DNA of 64,000 nt, from positions 310,001-374,000 of the forward strand of contig JAVRDV010000018.1 in assembly GCA_033439255.1 (NCBI GenBank). Direction: 5' to 3'. The notes under the pieces are model-generated. The model searched no databases, was not told where the DNA came from, and saw only the letters and a program-made list of their open reading frames with translations. Below, in pieces: positions 46,715-59,115 of the stretch. Origin of the DNA: Hericium rajendrae. Its lineage: Eukaryota; Basidiomycota; Agaricomycetes; Russulales; Hericiaceae. The position numbers and the translations under genes are program-made. How positions within the stretch are numbered: position 1 is the stretch's first letter; each line of letters starts with the position of its first letter.

Positions 46715-47766
46715 TCAAGAAGTCAATTCAACAACTCTACACGGACCTGGAAGGGCATGCCACTGCACAATATGCATGATTTGAAGTTAATTCATCTTCC
46801 GCACCGCGAGATAAACAGCTTACTCACTTGACTTGGATGGTACGGGAATGCTGATGCGCCGCTGGACGTGTGTAGCCCTGCCCGGAGACTGGGCACCGCT
46901 GCAGGAAACGAGACGGGCGAATTTCCCGGACCATCCTCCCAGGACGTCACGAGGTGGAAGAGGCTCTTCGGCAGCCAGCATGCGCCTTCATTAGGCTCAA
47001 AATTGGATGAAGGGGATGCCGCGTGCACCAAGGGCATGCCTAACGCAGGGACTGTGGGGTGTGTGCGGATGTGGCGCTTCGCATTCGAGCGGACGTTGAA
47101 CGTTTTACCGCAGGATTCGACAGGACACTGGAATGCTATTTCCAATTATCTGGTCAGTGAAAATACCCAAACATCGTAGATATAGATACACACGTCTGGC
47201 ACCGGAGTGCTTGTTCATGTGTGTGGAGAGCCCACTTGGACGAAGGAAACTCTTGCGGCACAGAATGCACCCGTACTTCTTGGTTTTGCGTTCGGAGCGT
47301 CTTCTGGTTCTGGAAGGTGTTGATGACTGGACGGGCTGGTCCCCCACTGCAAGGCTGGGTACTGTAGGGGAAGCATCAACAGACAAGGGAGGGAACGACT
47401 GTGATCCAGGGGCTTGACACAGACCAGCTCGATCTGTGTATATATCGAAGTCTGGCTGGATGGTGTCGTCTGATGTAAAGCTAGGGGCCGGGGAGGAGGG
47501 AATGGATTGATTTATGCGCAGGCGAGACTCATCTAGGGCATGGGCCAGCTCAGATGTATATGATGTCCCATGAGGGTGTAAGCCGAAAACTTGCGGAGAG
47601 CTAACTAGGGTAACTGACGCAGAATCACTGTGAAAAAAGAGTTCTAGATTAAAAAGTAGGAAGACACGGCCGCAGGAGCTCACCGCAAATACGAGACGCT
47701 GCGGAGGTCGTGATCTAGGCTCGCCGCTGGAAAGGAGAGGTGCTGGAAGCAGTTGGAGAGCCCCAT
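46715..47766 (-). CDS. C2H2 zinc-finger transcription factor, two fingers (290 aa)
   Basis: Four exons (47766-47684, 47627-47194, 47135-46828, 46762-46715) total 873 nt with GT/AG introns. The protein begins MGLSNCFQHLSFPAASLDHD, has a Ser/Pro-rich N-terminal half, then RTRRRSERKTKKYG (probable nuclear signal). Finger 1 is CILCRKSFLRPSGLSTHMNK ending H. Finger 2 is CPVESCGKTFNVRSNAKRHI ending RTH. The GARPFQC linker is split by the phase-1 intron 47136-47193. The C-terminus ends SQWHALPGPCRVVELTS. Tandem C2H2 pairs of this kind are common fungal DNA-binding proteins acting in the nucleus. All four Cys and four His are present. The start at 47766 is the first ATG in frame; an upstream exon cannot be excluded. 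Confidence 0.85.
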
Positions 47767-47769
47767 ATT

Positions 47770-49120
47770 TCCGACCAATTCGGTGATAGCTGCAGGCCTC
47801 GTTGATTTCTGAGTACACGAGATGATATAAAGCTTCACATCCAGATTTGAAGGCGGAGAAGAGTCAGACGCATATTTCTGGCGTTAAGGCCGCTCAGAAC
47901 CTTGCAGCGCAGATGCCTGTCAGAAGCACCCATGAGCATCACGGGCCCGGCGTGTCGGGATGTAACGGTCTTGAGAAACATCAGAATTATAGATCGTCGC
48001 GATAGGGACGCACTAGCACGCGGCGAGGTGTTGTGAACTGACAGGGGTCAAGAAGGTCATAACCATGCCTGTTCGGTTGAGGCCAGGTCAGAACCTTAGC
48101 GCGGTTGCGGATACCAGAATTGTACAACGCAGATAGCTGTCATGCACCATGCAGCGAAGCGTCGTGATTTGACAGGCCTAAAAAGAGGGCCAGTCCAAGC
48201 AAGTCTGTTCGTCAAGGCATTTACAAAATCTCTAAGTATCTACAATTAAAACGAGGGTTGTGACGTGACAAACAGTGTCACAAACAGAAAGACAAACCGG
48301 AATATAAGCAGAAGCCTCGCAAATCGTGATGCAAGCATGGAACTGTTAGGGTATAGCGAGCTGTATCCCATCCTTATGTCTGTATGTTGTAGATTTAGCC
48401 AGTCACGGGAAGTAAGTGATTCCGCAACGGTAAGTAGCTGTAAGCAGGGGGATTTTGTGCGGTCACATTATGTCACAACGGCAGCAAGGGCAGGACGGCG
48501 AACATATTTGCGTGCTCTTGAACGTCGATTGTTGTATCGCTTATAAGTACGTGTTTCAGGATATATCACGCAGTGGACAGTATGATTCTCTGACAACGGG
48601 ATGCAACTCTACGGGCAGAAGCAGTAGGCTGTATATGATACTGTACCTACGAGCAGTAAACTTCAATTACAGTGAGGGCTGTATTGAATTCCGGCCCTAC
48701 GGAAAGTAACTTTGCTGCTGCAGAAACCAAAGATTCAAGCTAAAAATTGACCTTGAAAGTTGAAACAATGAAGGCCGTGCGACAGCACGGGTCATTGCTA
48801 GTCCCTACCATAAGTAAACACGGTTGTCTCGAGACAAACGTCAGAGACAAACGTAAGCGAGATCCGCGAGATAATCAGACAACCTGATTGGTTGACCAGT
48901 TAGCCGAGTGGCAAGCTCGGAGATGTCTAGAAAGTTCTCCATACCGCTGTCAACGGAAATAGCTCAAGCAATCCTGTATATCACGACGCGCTCACACAAC
49001 ACATCCGATTGCTACTGGTACTACGAAAACTAAGTTTTCAACTGATTGATGGTGTAAGTATAACAGAACAAGATAAGTACGTCACGGTATTCGTCGCGCA
49101 GACGTCGTTTCAGCCGTGCT
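47770..49120. other. Region without a supported gene
   Basis: Short repeated phrases occur (GCGCAGATGCCTGTCAGAAGCACC near 47,910 and CGCAGATAGCTGTCATGCACC near 48,130), and a tRNA A-box-like word TAGCCGAGTGGC lies at about 48,901. No gene is visible. Confidence 0.4.
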
Positions 49121-49127
49121 ACAGGCA

Positions 49128-49240
49128 AGTCACGGGAGCCGCTTCAGTAGGACGGTTGGAACAGTCCAGAGAAATACTCACGTTAACGATCTACCCGTAC
49201 AGAGTATTTGCACAGCCACAACCAGCGCTAACACGCTGGT
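49128..49240 (+). repeat. Inverted repeat arm, partner at 50,555-50,655
   Basis: CAGTAGGACGGTTG...GAGAAATACTCACGTTAA...GATCTACCCGTACAGAGTAT is found inverted at 50,555-50,655 at roughly 90 percent identity by eye. The 1.3 kb between carries two tRNA-like fragments and no gene, so it may be a non-autonomous element or two inverted copies of one repeat. Confidence 0.75.
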
Positions 49241-49324
49241 GTCACCCGTAATACAGATGCAACGGTCTCGTGCCGAGACCGATGAATCCGTATCGCCGCA
49301 AGCCGAATTAATCGAGCAAAATAA

Positions 49325-49402
49325 TGGCTTGTGCAAGGATTGAACCCAGAACGTCGCAAGAGAGTAAATATGCTAAAGCCGCTGTACCAAGAGGGCTATC
49401 TA
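49325..49402 (-). repeat. tRNA-like fragment, possible SINE head
   Basis: On the minus strand TGGTACAGCGG (A-box-like) is followed 40 bases later by GGGTTCAATCC (B-box). The acceptor ends do not pair, so it is not a working tRNA gene. Confidence 0.4.
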
Positions 49403-50454
49403 TATTGCTTTATATATTTTTGTATCTATATGATAGGATATCACTTCGACTTGGAGAATTTCGAAGATGTAAATGCCAAGGTCAGTGTAAAGACCGATAT
49501 ATCAGTCCCACTTCCGAGCAAACATATACCTGCCAACTCAACCTAAACCCAACCCCAACCCAACTGCCAACCCCAACCCCAACCCCAACTCAGCCCATCC
49601 CAACCTCAACCGGTGTTATAGCGTACAGGAGCGGACAAAAGTATGATGGCCTGGTGCGTTGGAAGTTCGTATGGAATTTCGACTTATGTGGGTGTGACTT
49701 GACTTCCGCCGTTTGGCTTTGACTTTCGGCAATAGCCGGACACATTCCGATGGATTCCCGTTATGGCAAGTCACGGCGCTCTGCGCCGAGCGCGCCACGG
49801 TTGATATTGCTTGTTTGACACGGTAGATGACTGCAGAAAGTTTCTTACATTCAGTAACCTAATGAGTTACAAGGCTTGAGTATTGTGGCATTTTTAATAC
49901 CTCTCTCCTGCATCAGAGGTACGAGCCCGCAACATACTGTGGCCGATCGCCGGCAGACGCCGCTTATCTAAGGCTGAGGCAACTGAGCCCGGCCGCTCTG
50001 GCCGTTTGAAGCCGTTGCTCAGACGGGATATTTTTTTCAAAGAATAAGTACGAGGGAATGTTTCCTTGCTATAGTTCTAGTTCAAATACAAATCGATGTT
50101 CCAAAGACTATTCTGCTCTTTAAAGTCGAAGTTGAAAGCCAAAGTACGTCGCCGAAAGCCTGATCCGCACGCCCAAAGCGGAATTTTGAACGCCGAAAAC
50201 GAAAAGTCATGTAGTTCTAGTGCTAAACCCACACCCTTCGCAAAGGCTAATCCTGTTTCCAAATCCCAAGTTGTCCTCCGAAGCCTAGTAATTTCGTCCG
50301 CTGGCGCCCCTCATACGGTGTGCACGCAAACGAGAGTATCCAGTTACCGATAGATCTGTCTCACGGCTGATACTGATAGATCTGTACATTTGAATATTAG
50401 GGCATGCGACACTACACAGCTAATATAATATTTGATTATTATCTAAAGCAATCT

Positions 50455-50532
50455 GCCTTAGTGGCTGAATTGTCTACGTTGTGTTTATGTTTTCTTATCT
50501 GAGGCGTGGTTCGAGTCCCGCTCCAGTCTCTT
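50455..50532 (+). repeat. tRNA-like fragment, possible SINE head
   Basis: TTAGTGGCTGAATTG (A-box-like) and GTGGTTCGAGTCCCGC (B-box) lie at tRNA spacing, followed by CTCTTTTT, which could end an RNA polymerase III transcript. The T stem has a bulge and the acceptor arms do not match, so a pseudogene or SINE is likelier than a functional tRNA. Confidence 0.4.
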
Positions 50533-50554
50533 TTTCAGCGGTAATGGCTATGAT

Positions 50555-50655
50555 TGTGGCTGTGCAAATACTCTGTACGGGTAGATCATTAACGTGAGTA
50601 TTTCTCTAGACTGGTACAACCGTCCTACTGAATACCTTCGTCACGGGTCAACTGC
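50555..50655 (-). repeat. Inverted repeat arm, partner at 49,128-49,240
   Basis: This is the reverse complement of the left arm, including ATACTCTGTACGGGTAGATC and CTCACGTTAA (read on the opposite strand). Confidence 0.75.
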
Positions 50656-50659
50656 AGGG

Positions 50660-53600
50660 AAATGGGCTTCACAGGTGTGCTCGAACTGGACCGGGTTGAG
50701 CCCCCGTGTGGGATAAGCAGTAAGTAGTACTCGCTGGATGGAGGTTATGATTCCAACTGATCTCAACAGGACAGAGACAATGTGTACGGCTATGATTTAC
50801 GCTCGCAAGGGTCGACCCGGTCGAGCATGATGAGGTCTACATGGAGCCGCTGGCGGCATCACATACTTAAAGGACGACCAGCTCAGGCATGATGCATGCA
50901 CACAAGGGTACTTGCAACTGAATTCTGGCAGGAAGGCAGTGTACATTTTAGAGAGGTACGTCGCTAGGTTTTCATCTCAGTCTTGACATGGTGGGCTCCC
51001 GCTGTAAGTGTACTACTGAAGAAGGCTTGGTATATAGGCAGCTTAGATCATACTTTTATAAGTAATTGGCAGCGTGGTATGTAGTATTCCACATTGAATA
51101 TTGATTCGGTAATGAGCCGGTCCGAATGGCTACTTACCAGACCCTTCGAAACACCCATTTTTTCATCTTTTTTTTTCAAGGTCCATTGGCTCACGCTGAA
51201 CGGCCTCCACACTCATAGGACAAGGTTCGGAGTCAGCGGCGACAGAGGCCCGTTGATCCTGATGATGCATGTGCGGGCACCTGGCATAGCTCGGCACATG
51301 TTCTCACATTGCTGATGCTGATCACGTCTGCATGCCATATAGTGAGTCCATCGCACTGACATGAGCTGAGTGAAAATAGGACTTACGAGGGCCTTGGAAC
51401 ATCAATCTTCATCCCTTTTCCCCCAGAATTCGAAAGCTTGCGATGAGCGGCACTCGCTGCTGAGGGACGGTAGTTCATCATCGAGCGATCCGTTGACGTC
51501 AATGACTCCACTGCGAGCGCTGGATGCAGCGCGGCGTGAGTGCTTCGGCGTGGGTGCTTCGTGGTGCGTGGACAGGTGAGTTGCGGCCGTTTTGACATGG
51601 GAAGTATACTCACCTCATTTTACTGCCTGCCCATACATTTTCGACATCTATTCCACCCTGCAATTCGATCGGTACTTCACCATGGGTATCATCGTCAAGT
51701 ACGCGGTGGTGGACCGAGGATGAGGGGGTGTCATCGTCAACTATCGGAATGACGCGTCTCGCTGTCAGGTTCTGCGGTGCTTGGGAACGGCACCGTCATC
51801 TGTCCGTCGACGAGTGCGTGTGAAGACCGCGAGGCCACGACGTCGTGGCATTAGTATTCGCCCGCGATTGTGGCCTGGATCCGTGAATCATGCTCAGGGG
51901 CAGCTTCTATCTCGCCTGAGATGCCGCCGGGCGTTATCGTCAAGTTTGATCCCTTCTGTCTGCGAGTCGAGTCGCAAATTCGTCAAGGTAAGTAATTATT
52001 CACAGGCGTATACCACTCGGTACATGTGATTTGCATGGAGGTACCTGGGACTCGGGAGAGTAGGATGTCTGGATGCATGCTGACGCTGCACTCACGGAGC
52101 CACAGTGAGATGGGCATCAAGGGCGACTTGAGTCCGATGCCATTATCCGCGGTTTCGCCTGAGCATGAGCACGTACTCAACTTAGCACTGAAGCTCGGCA
52201 ACAATGGCATTTTCGGACTTATTGTGAGGACCATGGTATGCTGTGGTGGTAAAGCAGGACAAGTTCATGACACTCGACACCATCGTAAACACTTAGACTA
52301 TCATGACTACATACAGTGAACAGGTTTTCCAAGTCATCTCAAACTGAAGTCACCGTGCATCGCACGGGTAACGGCTAGCTATTATATACAGCACACAGCT
52401 ATGTATGTGGGCAGTTGAGCCACCCGTAGGCCGAACTGAGAATTTCCTTCTTAGGGCTTTCTTAGCGAAGGACGCTGTGCGAAGAGGAGCGCCGCTCGTC
52501 CGGATGAGCTATACTTAATAAGAATCTGGTTGACGATGCTTTTGGCATGTGCATCCCAGAAGTGGGTCACGGCGACTTCCTTGAAGTTCCCGCTCACTTA
52601 ATTCGTTCTCTACATAACCGATCGGCCTCGAAAATGTCATAGAGCACTAGTAAAACAAGCACAGATTAGAGATATGTAGTGCACAGATTTAATAAGCACG
52701 ACGTACGAGTATTACAAATATTTTGCGGCGAAGAGCGCTTCTGCCCCAGAAGTGGGTCAGCGTGGGGATCAAGCTATCAGCACGTCCTCCCTGCATGCCG
52801 ATGACCCGAATAGAGCACTGTCTCCCACTCGCCACGCATTTATCTACGCTTCCACTCGATTTATGCCAATTTTCGCTCGATTATCAGGAAGCTTCGATTA
52901 ACCCGGATGCTGTTATCGAAACTTTAAGGCTTGAAAGCAAACCAAATTCCGGTGACCAGCCAAAGAGTAAAACTAAGCTCTTTTGGGGCAACCTGGTTAC
53001 AATGTCGATCTGCCGTTACTTCCTATCTTTTAACAAATTGCCAAAAAATGCCTGCCAGCATACCATTTATATTCGCATTTACGAACGGCACTCGCGCCAG
53101 CACGATCTCGCTCTCGGCCCCGGCCACACGGTTCTCGAGGCCCGGGACGTCGCACGTCTGCCCCTCCTGTAGGGTTCGGGAAGGGACTGTGGACGGTGCG
53201 ATGTTCAGTTACCTTGCTTGTCAAGGTATCTCGCACCCCCGTAATTATTAGCGCCCCGACTCACATCGTCAATAAGGACAAACAAAGGCTCGGCACACCT
53301 ACTCCTCTGTCTAGCGCTCCAGTCATGTACCGGAACCATTTCTCTCATCGTTATTGATCATTTTTATGCTTAAAATGTGATATATCGCCTTGTTTGTCTT
53401 AAATTTGGACGGGCAAGAATTTTTTTACAACTCGAAGAGCCGACATTGTGACTGGTCACAAAATCGGTGACTTCAGTCACAGCTCCCATTTCTCGACAGT
53501 CGGCAAACTCGAAGACAACAATGATCCTACGATTTACCAGCATCCAGAGCAGTTGGTGCTGCCTAGTGCATATTTTCGACATCCCATGAACGAGTAAGTG

Positions 53601-54770
53601 AATTTGAGGCAAGTAATCTAACAGCTCCTGCAGCAAATATGAACATGCCTATGCCGGTGGCAATCTCACCTAGCAGACCGCAGACCGTGCACCTGCGCAT
53701 GATCCAGTCCCTCAGCAAACTGCCTGATCCCAGCTTCATTTTCCCCTCGATACTCACTCACAAGCTCCCCGGGTGCAACGTTGCATAAGCTGAACACGCA
53801 CGGGACGATCTCCGACAGGGTCTCAAGGTGTGTCTTCCAGACTTACGCACGTCTGCAGCGTGCAGCAAGGTGCAGCATTTCTTCTCAGCCTCCAAAATCA
53901 GCAAAGGCCTAGATCACGTCCTCTGCGGGACCAAATGTGAGAAGTGATCGGTTACTCCTCAGAGTCCGTGTGCAAGCGCGACTGGCGGCGAAGGAGAACA
54001 CGGGCAAAACGAGGGCGTCCGACGGGGTCCACGAGTCGGCGTGCTGGGGCTTGTTGGCGAGGGCATGGTGACGATGGAGGTCCGTGGGCGGTCCTGCTGC
54101 TCCTGCTGTTCGTTCGGGATCTGCTGGTCTGTGAATTCATTGCTTGCACAAACGAGGCATTTACCGGCACTGCGCGGCCTATCGTAAGCTTACTATTTGG
54201 AAGTCCACCCTTGTCTTTATTGGCCCATAGCTGACACTGATTAAAGAAAGAGGACAATCATCGGGGGACGTGTGCTGGCGTGCAATGTCCGAACTTGTTT
54301 TCGAGCTATTTGTAGTAAGACACAGACATACCACGCGGCGGCACGCCCGAACTTCTTAATAGTCTTTAGCACCCATAAGAACCACCAAGGATGAGGAAAC
54401 TGTCTCTTCGTCAAGACAAGCAAGGTTCATGCCGACGCAGTCGGTGCTTCCCTAGTTCTGCTTACTATAGAAAAGAAGAAAGAACACCCTTCGAAGTTCG
54501 GCGACAGCCGGCGACGCGCCACAACCACATCACGTGTTGTTGGCCAGGACAGCCAATGCACGTGACCACGACGCATCGCACGAGAGAATGAGAAAAACTT
54601 CCATAACACAATCTGGAATACGGTCACTGAATCCTCCCAGCCATCTGGAACGGTTTGCACATCGTCACGTGCCACTTTCGGTTTGCCGAATGATGGCTTT
54701 ACGGATGCGCGCAACCAAGCCTTTGGGTCGAACAAAAGGTTTCCAGATGGCGAGTCTGACTGAGTTCTGT
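50660..54770. other. 4-kb region without a supported gene
   Basis: Frames of 60-150 codons occur on both strands (longest 52723-53172 plus) but none has recognised motifs or consistent splice partners. The segment 51,390-52,030 has possible donors (CAGGTGAGTT, CAAGGTAAGT) and Ser-rich open segments, which may be a decayed gene. Confidence 0.35.
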
Positions 54771-54777
54771 GCCCTCT

Positions 54778-55475
54778 CCATGCACAGATAAATATGAATA
54801 ATGTTCCATGATGTGTCAAGGTAATTTAAAAGCCTTCTGTGGAAGAAAAATGAGAAATTCACCATTAGAATCACATAAATTCAATTTCTATTGAGGAACA
54901 ATTGAATCAGGACAAAGATCAATTGTTGGAGGCCTCAGAGACCCACAGAAATCAGAATATGAACAAAAAGAGGATGGAAATAAGGTTCAGCTATTCAAGA
55001 ACATCTAGATTAGCAATAAACAGAGTTTTAGCCCCTCAGGATGCCTTCCACAGGCCCCTTTTCAGAACCTTCCCTTTTTCTATCTTCTGTTGGTTCATAT
55101 TCTGGTTTCTGTGGATCTCTGAGGCCTCCAACAATTGATCTTTGTCCTGATTCAATTGTTCCTCAATAGAAATTCAATTTATATGATTCTAACAGTGGAT
55201 TTCTCATTTTTCTTCCACAGAAGGCTTTTAAATTGCCTTGACACATCATGGAACATTATTCATATTTATCTGTGCATGGAGGAACATTGAATCAGACAGA
55301 GATCAATTGTTTTCAGAGACCCACAGAAATCAGAATATGAACAAAAAGAGGATGGAAATAAGGTTCAGCTATTCAAGAACATCTAGATTAGCAATAAACA
55401 GAGTTTTACGTTCCCCCCTCAGGATGCCTCCCACAGTCCCCTTTTCAGAACCTTCCTTTTTCTATCTTCTATTGG
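54778..55475. mobile_element. Fold-back element with an extra direct copy
   Basis: 54,778-54,975 and 55,092-55,280 are inverted copies of about 190-200 bp (sharing GTTCCATGATGTGTCAAGG, GCCTTCTGTGGAAG, AATTGAATCAGGACAAAGAT) around a loop of about 115 bp. A third, direct copy of the loop and half-arm follows at 55,280-55,475. No coding capacity is evident. Confidence 0.88.
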
Positions 55476-55554
55476 TTCGGGACAGTCTGGATTTGCCTTA
55501 TTCGGACACCTCTTCGAGTTGTCCACCACGCATCCCTTTTTGTCGCTGATTCAC

Positions 55555-55800
55555 GCCGGTTGGGGTTGGGATGGGATGGGTTCGGTTGGGTTGATTCGGT
55601 TGGGTTGGATTTTAGTTTTTGGGTTGGCGGGTATATTGACGATTTTCGCCTTGGGATGTGAGATATTGAGTTTGGGTTGGGTTGGAGAGGGCGACAGAAC
55701 TCAGTCCCAACCGTCCCAACTGTCCACAATTGAATGGCTTACTTAAGCATTTTGGGATGGTTGAGACGGTTGAGATGGTCGAGACGGTTGAGACACTTCT
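55555..55800. repeat. Short-motif arrays GGTTGGG and GGTTGAGAC
   Basis: GGTTGGG / GGGATGGG words fill 55,555-55,690, and GGTTGAGA(C/T) occurs several times at 55,755-55,795. An array of the opposite orientation (CCCAACC) lies at 49,541-49,614. Confidence 0.75.
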
Positions 55801-55979
55801 AGAAACCGTAAACCCTCCCGCATAACGCGGTGGGAGGATTGCATTCAGTGCAGGCACAGCGTCCTCGAACAAACAAATGCCTTATTAGGATAAAATTTCT
55901 ATTTTGGCTGGCAATGACCTCAGCGACAGTCGTGATCTCATGCTGAAGTCATCGTGCTGCGCACCGACTGCCAGCCTTC

Positions 55980-56450
55980 CAGCTGAACTCGAACTCGAAT
56001 CGAACTCGAACAGTACTCGAACTCGAACTCCGAGCAAGGGCTCCGCCGTCCCCGGCGGCACTCGAGTGCAGACAAACTGTTACGGAATGAACTCAGCGCA
56101 GGAAGAGAAAACGCTTGAATTAGTATAACTACCTGTTACGGAATGAACTAAGGTAGTATATGAGCTAAATAGAACGGGAACGAGATACGAAAGATACTCA
56201 CCTCAGCGCAGGAAGAGAAAACGCCGAGGTGCTACAGACACGCGGTATGGGCAAGTACAGTACGGTTCGGGAAAGTCCGAAAAGGGAAAACGTGCTTTAC
56301 GAGTGGCGGTCTGACTACAGTACTACTCTCAACACAAACTCAGCAAATGACCGACGTGCTCGTATCCTCAAACTGCTTCCAACTCCGGAGCCGAGCAAGG
56401 GCTCCGCCGCTGCGGGCGGCACTCGAGTGGGAAGGGAGAGAAGAGCGTTC
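55980..56450. repeat. Local duplications with CGAACT array
   Basis: CGAACTCGAACTCGAA words at 55,985-56,030 are followed by CCGAGCAAGGGCTCCGCCG...GGCGGCACTCGAGTG, which recurs at 56,388-56,430. CTGTTACGGAATGAACT and CTCAGCGCAGGAAGAGAAAA are each present twice. No gene. Confidence 0.7.
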
Positions 56451-56800
56451 GGCATTTGCCAATCCCTCCGATAGCAGGGCTAATAGCGCAAACCTCCGGA
56501 CGGCCAATTGACCCGAACCAAAAGTTGGATAAGTTGGGCTCACAGGCTATAGCCCAAGGCTAGAGCTAGAGGGCTAATACCCTACTGTGCTGGCAGTCGG
56601 GCGGTTGGATGTTCTGCGCTCCACGGCCCTCCCAGTGCGCATATAATAATACAGTAATCCCCCCACTGAACTTGCCAGCACCGTCGCGAACAACTCGCGT
56701 CTCATCGGCTGCATTATGCGTGACCTTCCGGTCGGTCTTGAAGTGTTGGAGCAAACCCAAAAAAATCTTTTATATATCAAGCAAGTTAAGCGAGGGTAGA

Positions 56801-57748
56801 TTATTGCCATTTGCAGCGAAGTTGGCGCCGCGTCGTTTTCGACGCGTCGCGCGATCTTCCGCGTCGAATCTTCCGGTCGCCATAGCTCCTCGAGGAGCCA
56901 CCCGATTGCCATGAAAAAAAGTGCGCTGAACTCGCCTTGATGAGTACTTGTGCGCCCCGGCTTTTTTTGGGCGATTTGGTGCACGTAGTAAAAAGTCAAT
57001 AAATCGTCCCTTCTATACGTTGTGAGCCCTGTAGGGGCGAAAGTAAGACATTTTAAAATAAACGAAAGCCATAGAATGGTGTCGCATGGTCCAAAGACGT
57101 GCGCCCCAACGTCGATTTGACGAAAAACGATTCAGAAATGACGGAGATATGGACTTCGCGGGGGGACTGCTCCTGCCCTGAGGTTGTGGCTGTGCTGTGG
57201 GTGCATACGGTGTCAATTAATGTCATTAGAAGAGGCTTCACTTCCCGGATCTAACATGGCATAGGAGTATCTTAAGTATGGGAGTATACTGGCACAAGTA
57301 CAGTTCCAGTAAAGCAAGTCCAGGAGGCCTTAGGCGAGGAGGTCAAGCCGACAGCACAGCCACAACCTCAGGGCAGGAGCAGTCCCCCCGCGAAGTTCAT
57401 ATCTCCGTCATTTCTGAATCGTTTTTCGTCAAATCGACGTTGGGGCGCACGTCTTTGGACCATGCGACACCCTTCTATGGCTTTCGTTTATTTTAAAATG
57501 TCTTACTTTCGCCCCTACAGGGCTCACAACGTATAGAAGGGATGATTTATTGACTTTTTACTACGTGCACCAAATCGCCCAAAAAAAGCTGGGGCGCACA
57601 AGTACTCATCAAGGCGAGTTCAGCGCACGTTTTTTCATGGCAATCGGGTGGCTCCTTAAGGAGCTACGGCGACCGGAAGATTCGACGCGGAAGATCGCGC
57701 GACGCGTCGAAAACGACGCGGCGCCAACTTCGCTGCAAATGGCAATAA
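56801..57748. mobile_element. 948-bp element with ~400-bp terminal inverted repeats
   Basis: 56,801-57,200 and 57,349-57,748 are inverted copies starting TTATTGCCATTTGCAGCG, leaving about 150 bp in the middle. Identity looks above 95 percent by eye, so it is young. Each arm holds an open frame (YYVHQIAQKK...GRTSTHQGEF) and the reverse frame SESFFVKSTLGRTSLDHATP, probably by chance or as remnants. A transcript across it would fold into a very long hairpin. Confidence 0.9.
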
Positions 57749-58116
57749 CACAGAATACTAATCAAGGAAGAGCGACAGACAAAAGAGAGTGACAAGAGCA
57801 GGTGATAAGAGCCAGCAATAAGAGCCAGTGACATATCAAAAATCAAATCAAAAGCATGACTCCGAAAACAATGTCCAGATAAACCACACCAAAAATTTAG
57901 TGAAGTGACCATAGGATGGTGAAGAGTCGATCAAGAACCGATGCAAGTCATGGAATCATATGCAGCGGACGAGATGGTCCAGGATGGCATACGATGCACT
58001 GTGATGTGATGCCAGTGAAAAGACGACATTAACCCGGGATGGTGTGCGAGGCCATTGGGTACCTGAACTATTTTGAGCAGACTGTACATTCAATACCCAC
58101 ATGATAAAACTCACCT

Positions 58117-58818
58117 TCATTCATCTCTGACCAACTTGGCCTCCACCAGATCACGTCCGGTACGTCCACCTACTACTCCTGCGATGCAAGCCTTGTGACG
58201 GATAAGGAAAGGCCGGATATCGGCCGGGACAACCGGCCCGTCAAAGATCCCATAGCGAAGACGAATCTTGTCCAGCCACGACTGCTGGTAAGCATCTTTA
58301 TGGACAATCAACTTCCTGGTGTCCCATTTGTTTGCTGTGTCCAGCTCGAAGACGGCCCAGTGAGCCTCAATGCCCAGCCTCCGTTTTACAACCCCTCGCA
58401 CCTCACGACCCGAGTCACGCTCCATGTCCACTAAATGGACCCGCCTTCCTGACTTGACTCTCGTCTGCCCGTTTGTGTCACGGACTACCCAGATGTGGTA
58501 GCGGGGAAACGAGGCATGTGCAGGCAGCGGCTCGGGCATTGCGTGTACTGTGGAGATCAATGTCTCACTGATTGAAGCCAACCATGCGAGTTCATTTTCA
58601 ATCATGAAGCGAGTAGGGAGGGCAACGTACAGATCACCGGCGATCTTAGCTGCAGAGGTCTCTGCTGAACTAGCAGCAGGCACAGTAGCAATGTATGGCT
58701 TGCTTTCTTCAAGCTCGAATTCATTGTTGAGACTAAGGATGGGAGGGTTGGTGAAAGAGGAGCGCATCAATGAAAGAGTGTGATCACAGTCAGCAGAGGC
58801 ATAGCCACTGTTGTTCAT
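58117..58818 (-). CDS. Unknown single-exon protein (233 aa)
   Basis: An uninterrupted frame on the minus strand starts MNNSGYASADCDHTLSLMRS. The N-terminal half is Ser/Ala-rich, followed by SASFPRYHIWVV-like text (FPRYHIWVVRDTNGQTRVKS), GRRVHLVDMERDSGREVRGV, VFELDTANKWDTRKLIVHKD and LDKIRLRYGIFDGPVVPADI. The basic/aromatic C-terminal half looks globular. There is no signal peptide, membrane segment or known catalytic motif, and I do not recognise the family. The codon pattern and protein-like composition set it apart from neighbouring repeat frames. An in-frame intron or upstream exon was not evident. Confidence 0.65.
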   Translation of the reverse strand: MNNSGYASADCDHTLSLMRSSFTNPPILSLNNEFELEESKPYIATVPAASSAETSAAKIAGDLYVALPTRFMIENELAWLASISETLISTVHAMPEPLPAHASFPRYHIWVVRDTNGQTRVKSGRRVHLVDMERDSGREVRGVVKRRLGIEAHWAVFELDTANKWDTRKLIVHKDAYQQSWLDKIRLRYGIFDGPVVPADIRPFLIRHKACIAGVVGGRTGRDLVEAKLVRDE

Positions 58819-59115
58819 GACGGTGGAGCACAGGAAGAAGAGAAAATGGTTGAGAAGGGGATCAGAAGTGCACCATATTTATAATGTCACATTCTCAGTA
58901 GATCCCTGTATCTCGCCTAGTTCAAATAACATGTTCAAATATTGTTATGGCATGTTGCTCATGCACCTTGGTCATCACAATGACACATCTTTCAATATGA
59001 TCGAAATTACTTTGATCCCATCAGCCGCACACTCACCGCTCTCCCACATCTTCAACGGCGTTCAATGCTTTGTCTTCATTTTCTGAACATACTCAAAGTA
59101 GTATCTTTGTGATTT

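Noticed and set aside
49541-49614. Telomere-like CCCCAACC repeats
   Set aside because: The period is irregular and does not match the fungal TTAGGG type; similar word arrays recur in the window as element parts.
50455-50532. Functional tRNA gene
   Set aside because: A and B boxes are recognisable, but acceptor arms do not pair and the T stem is bulged.
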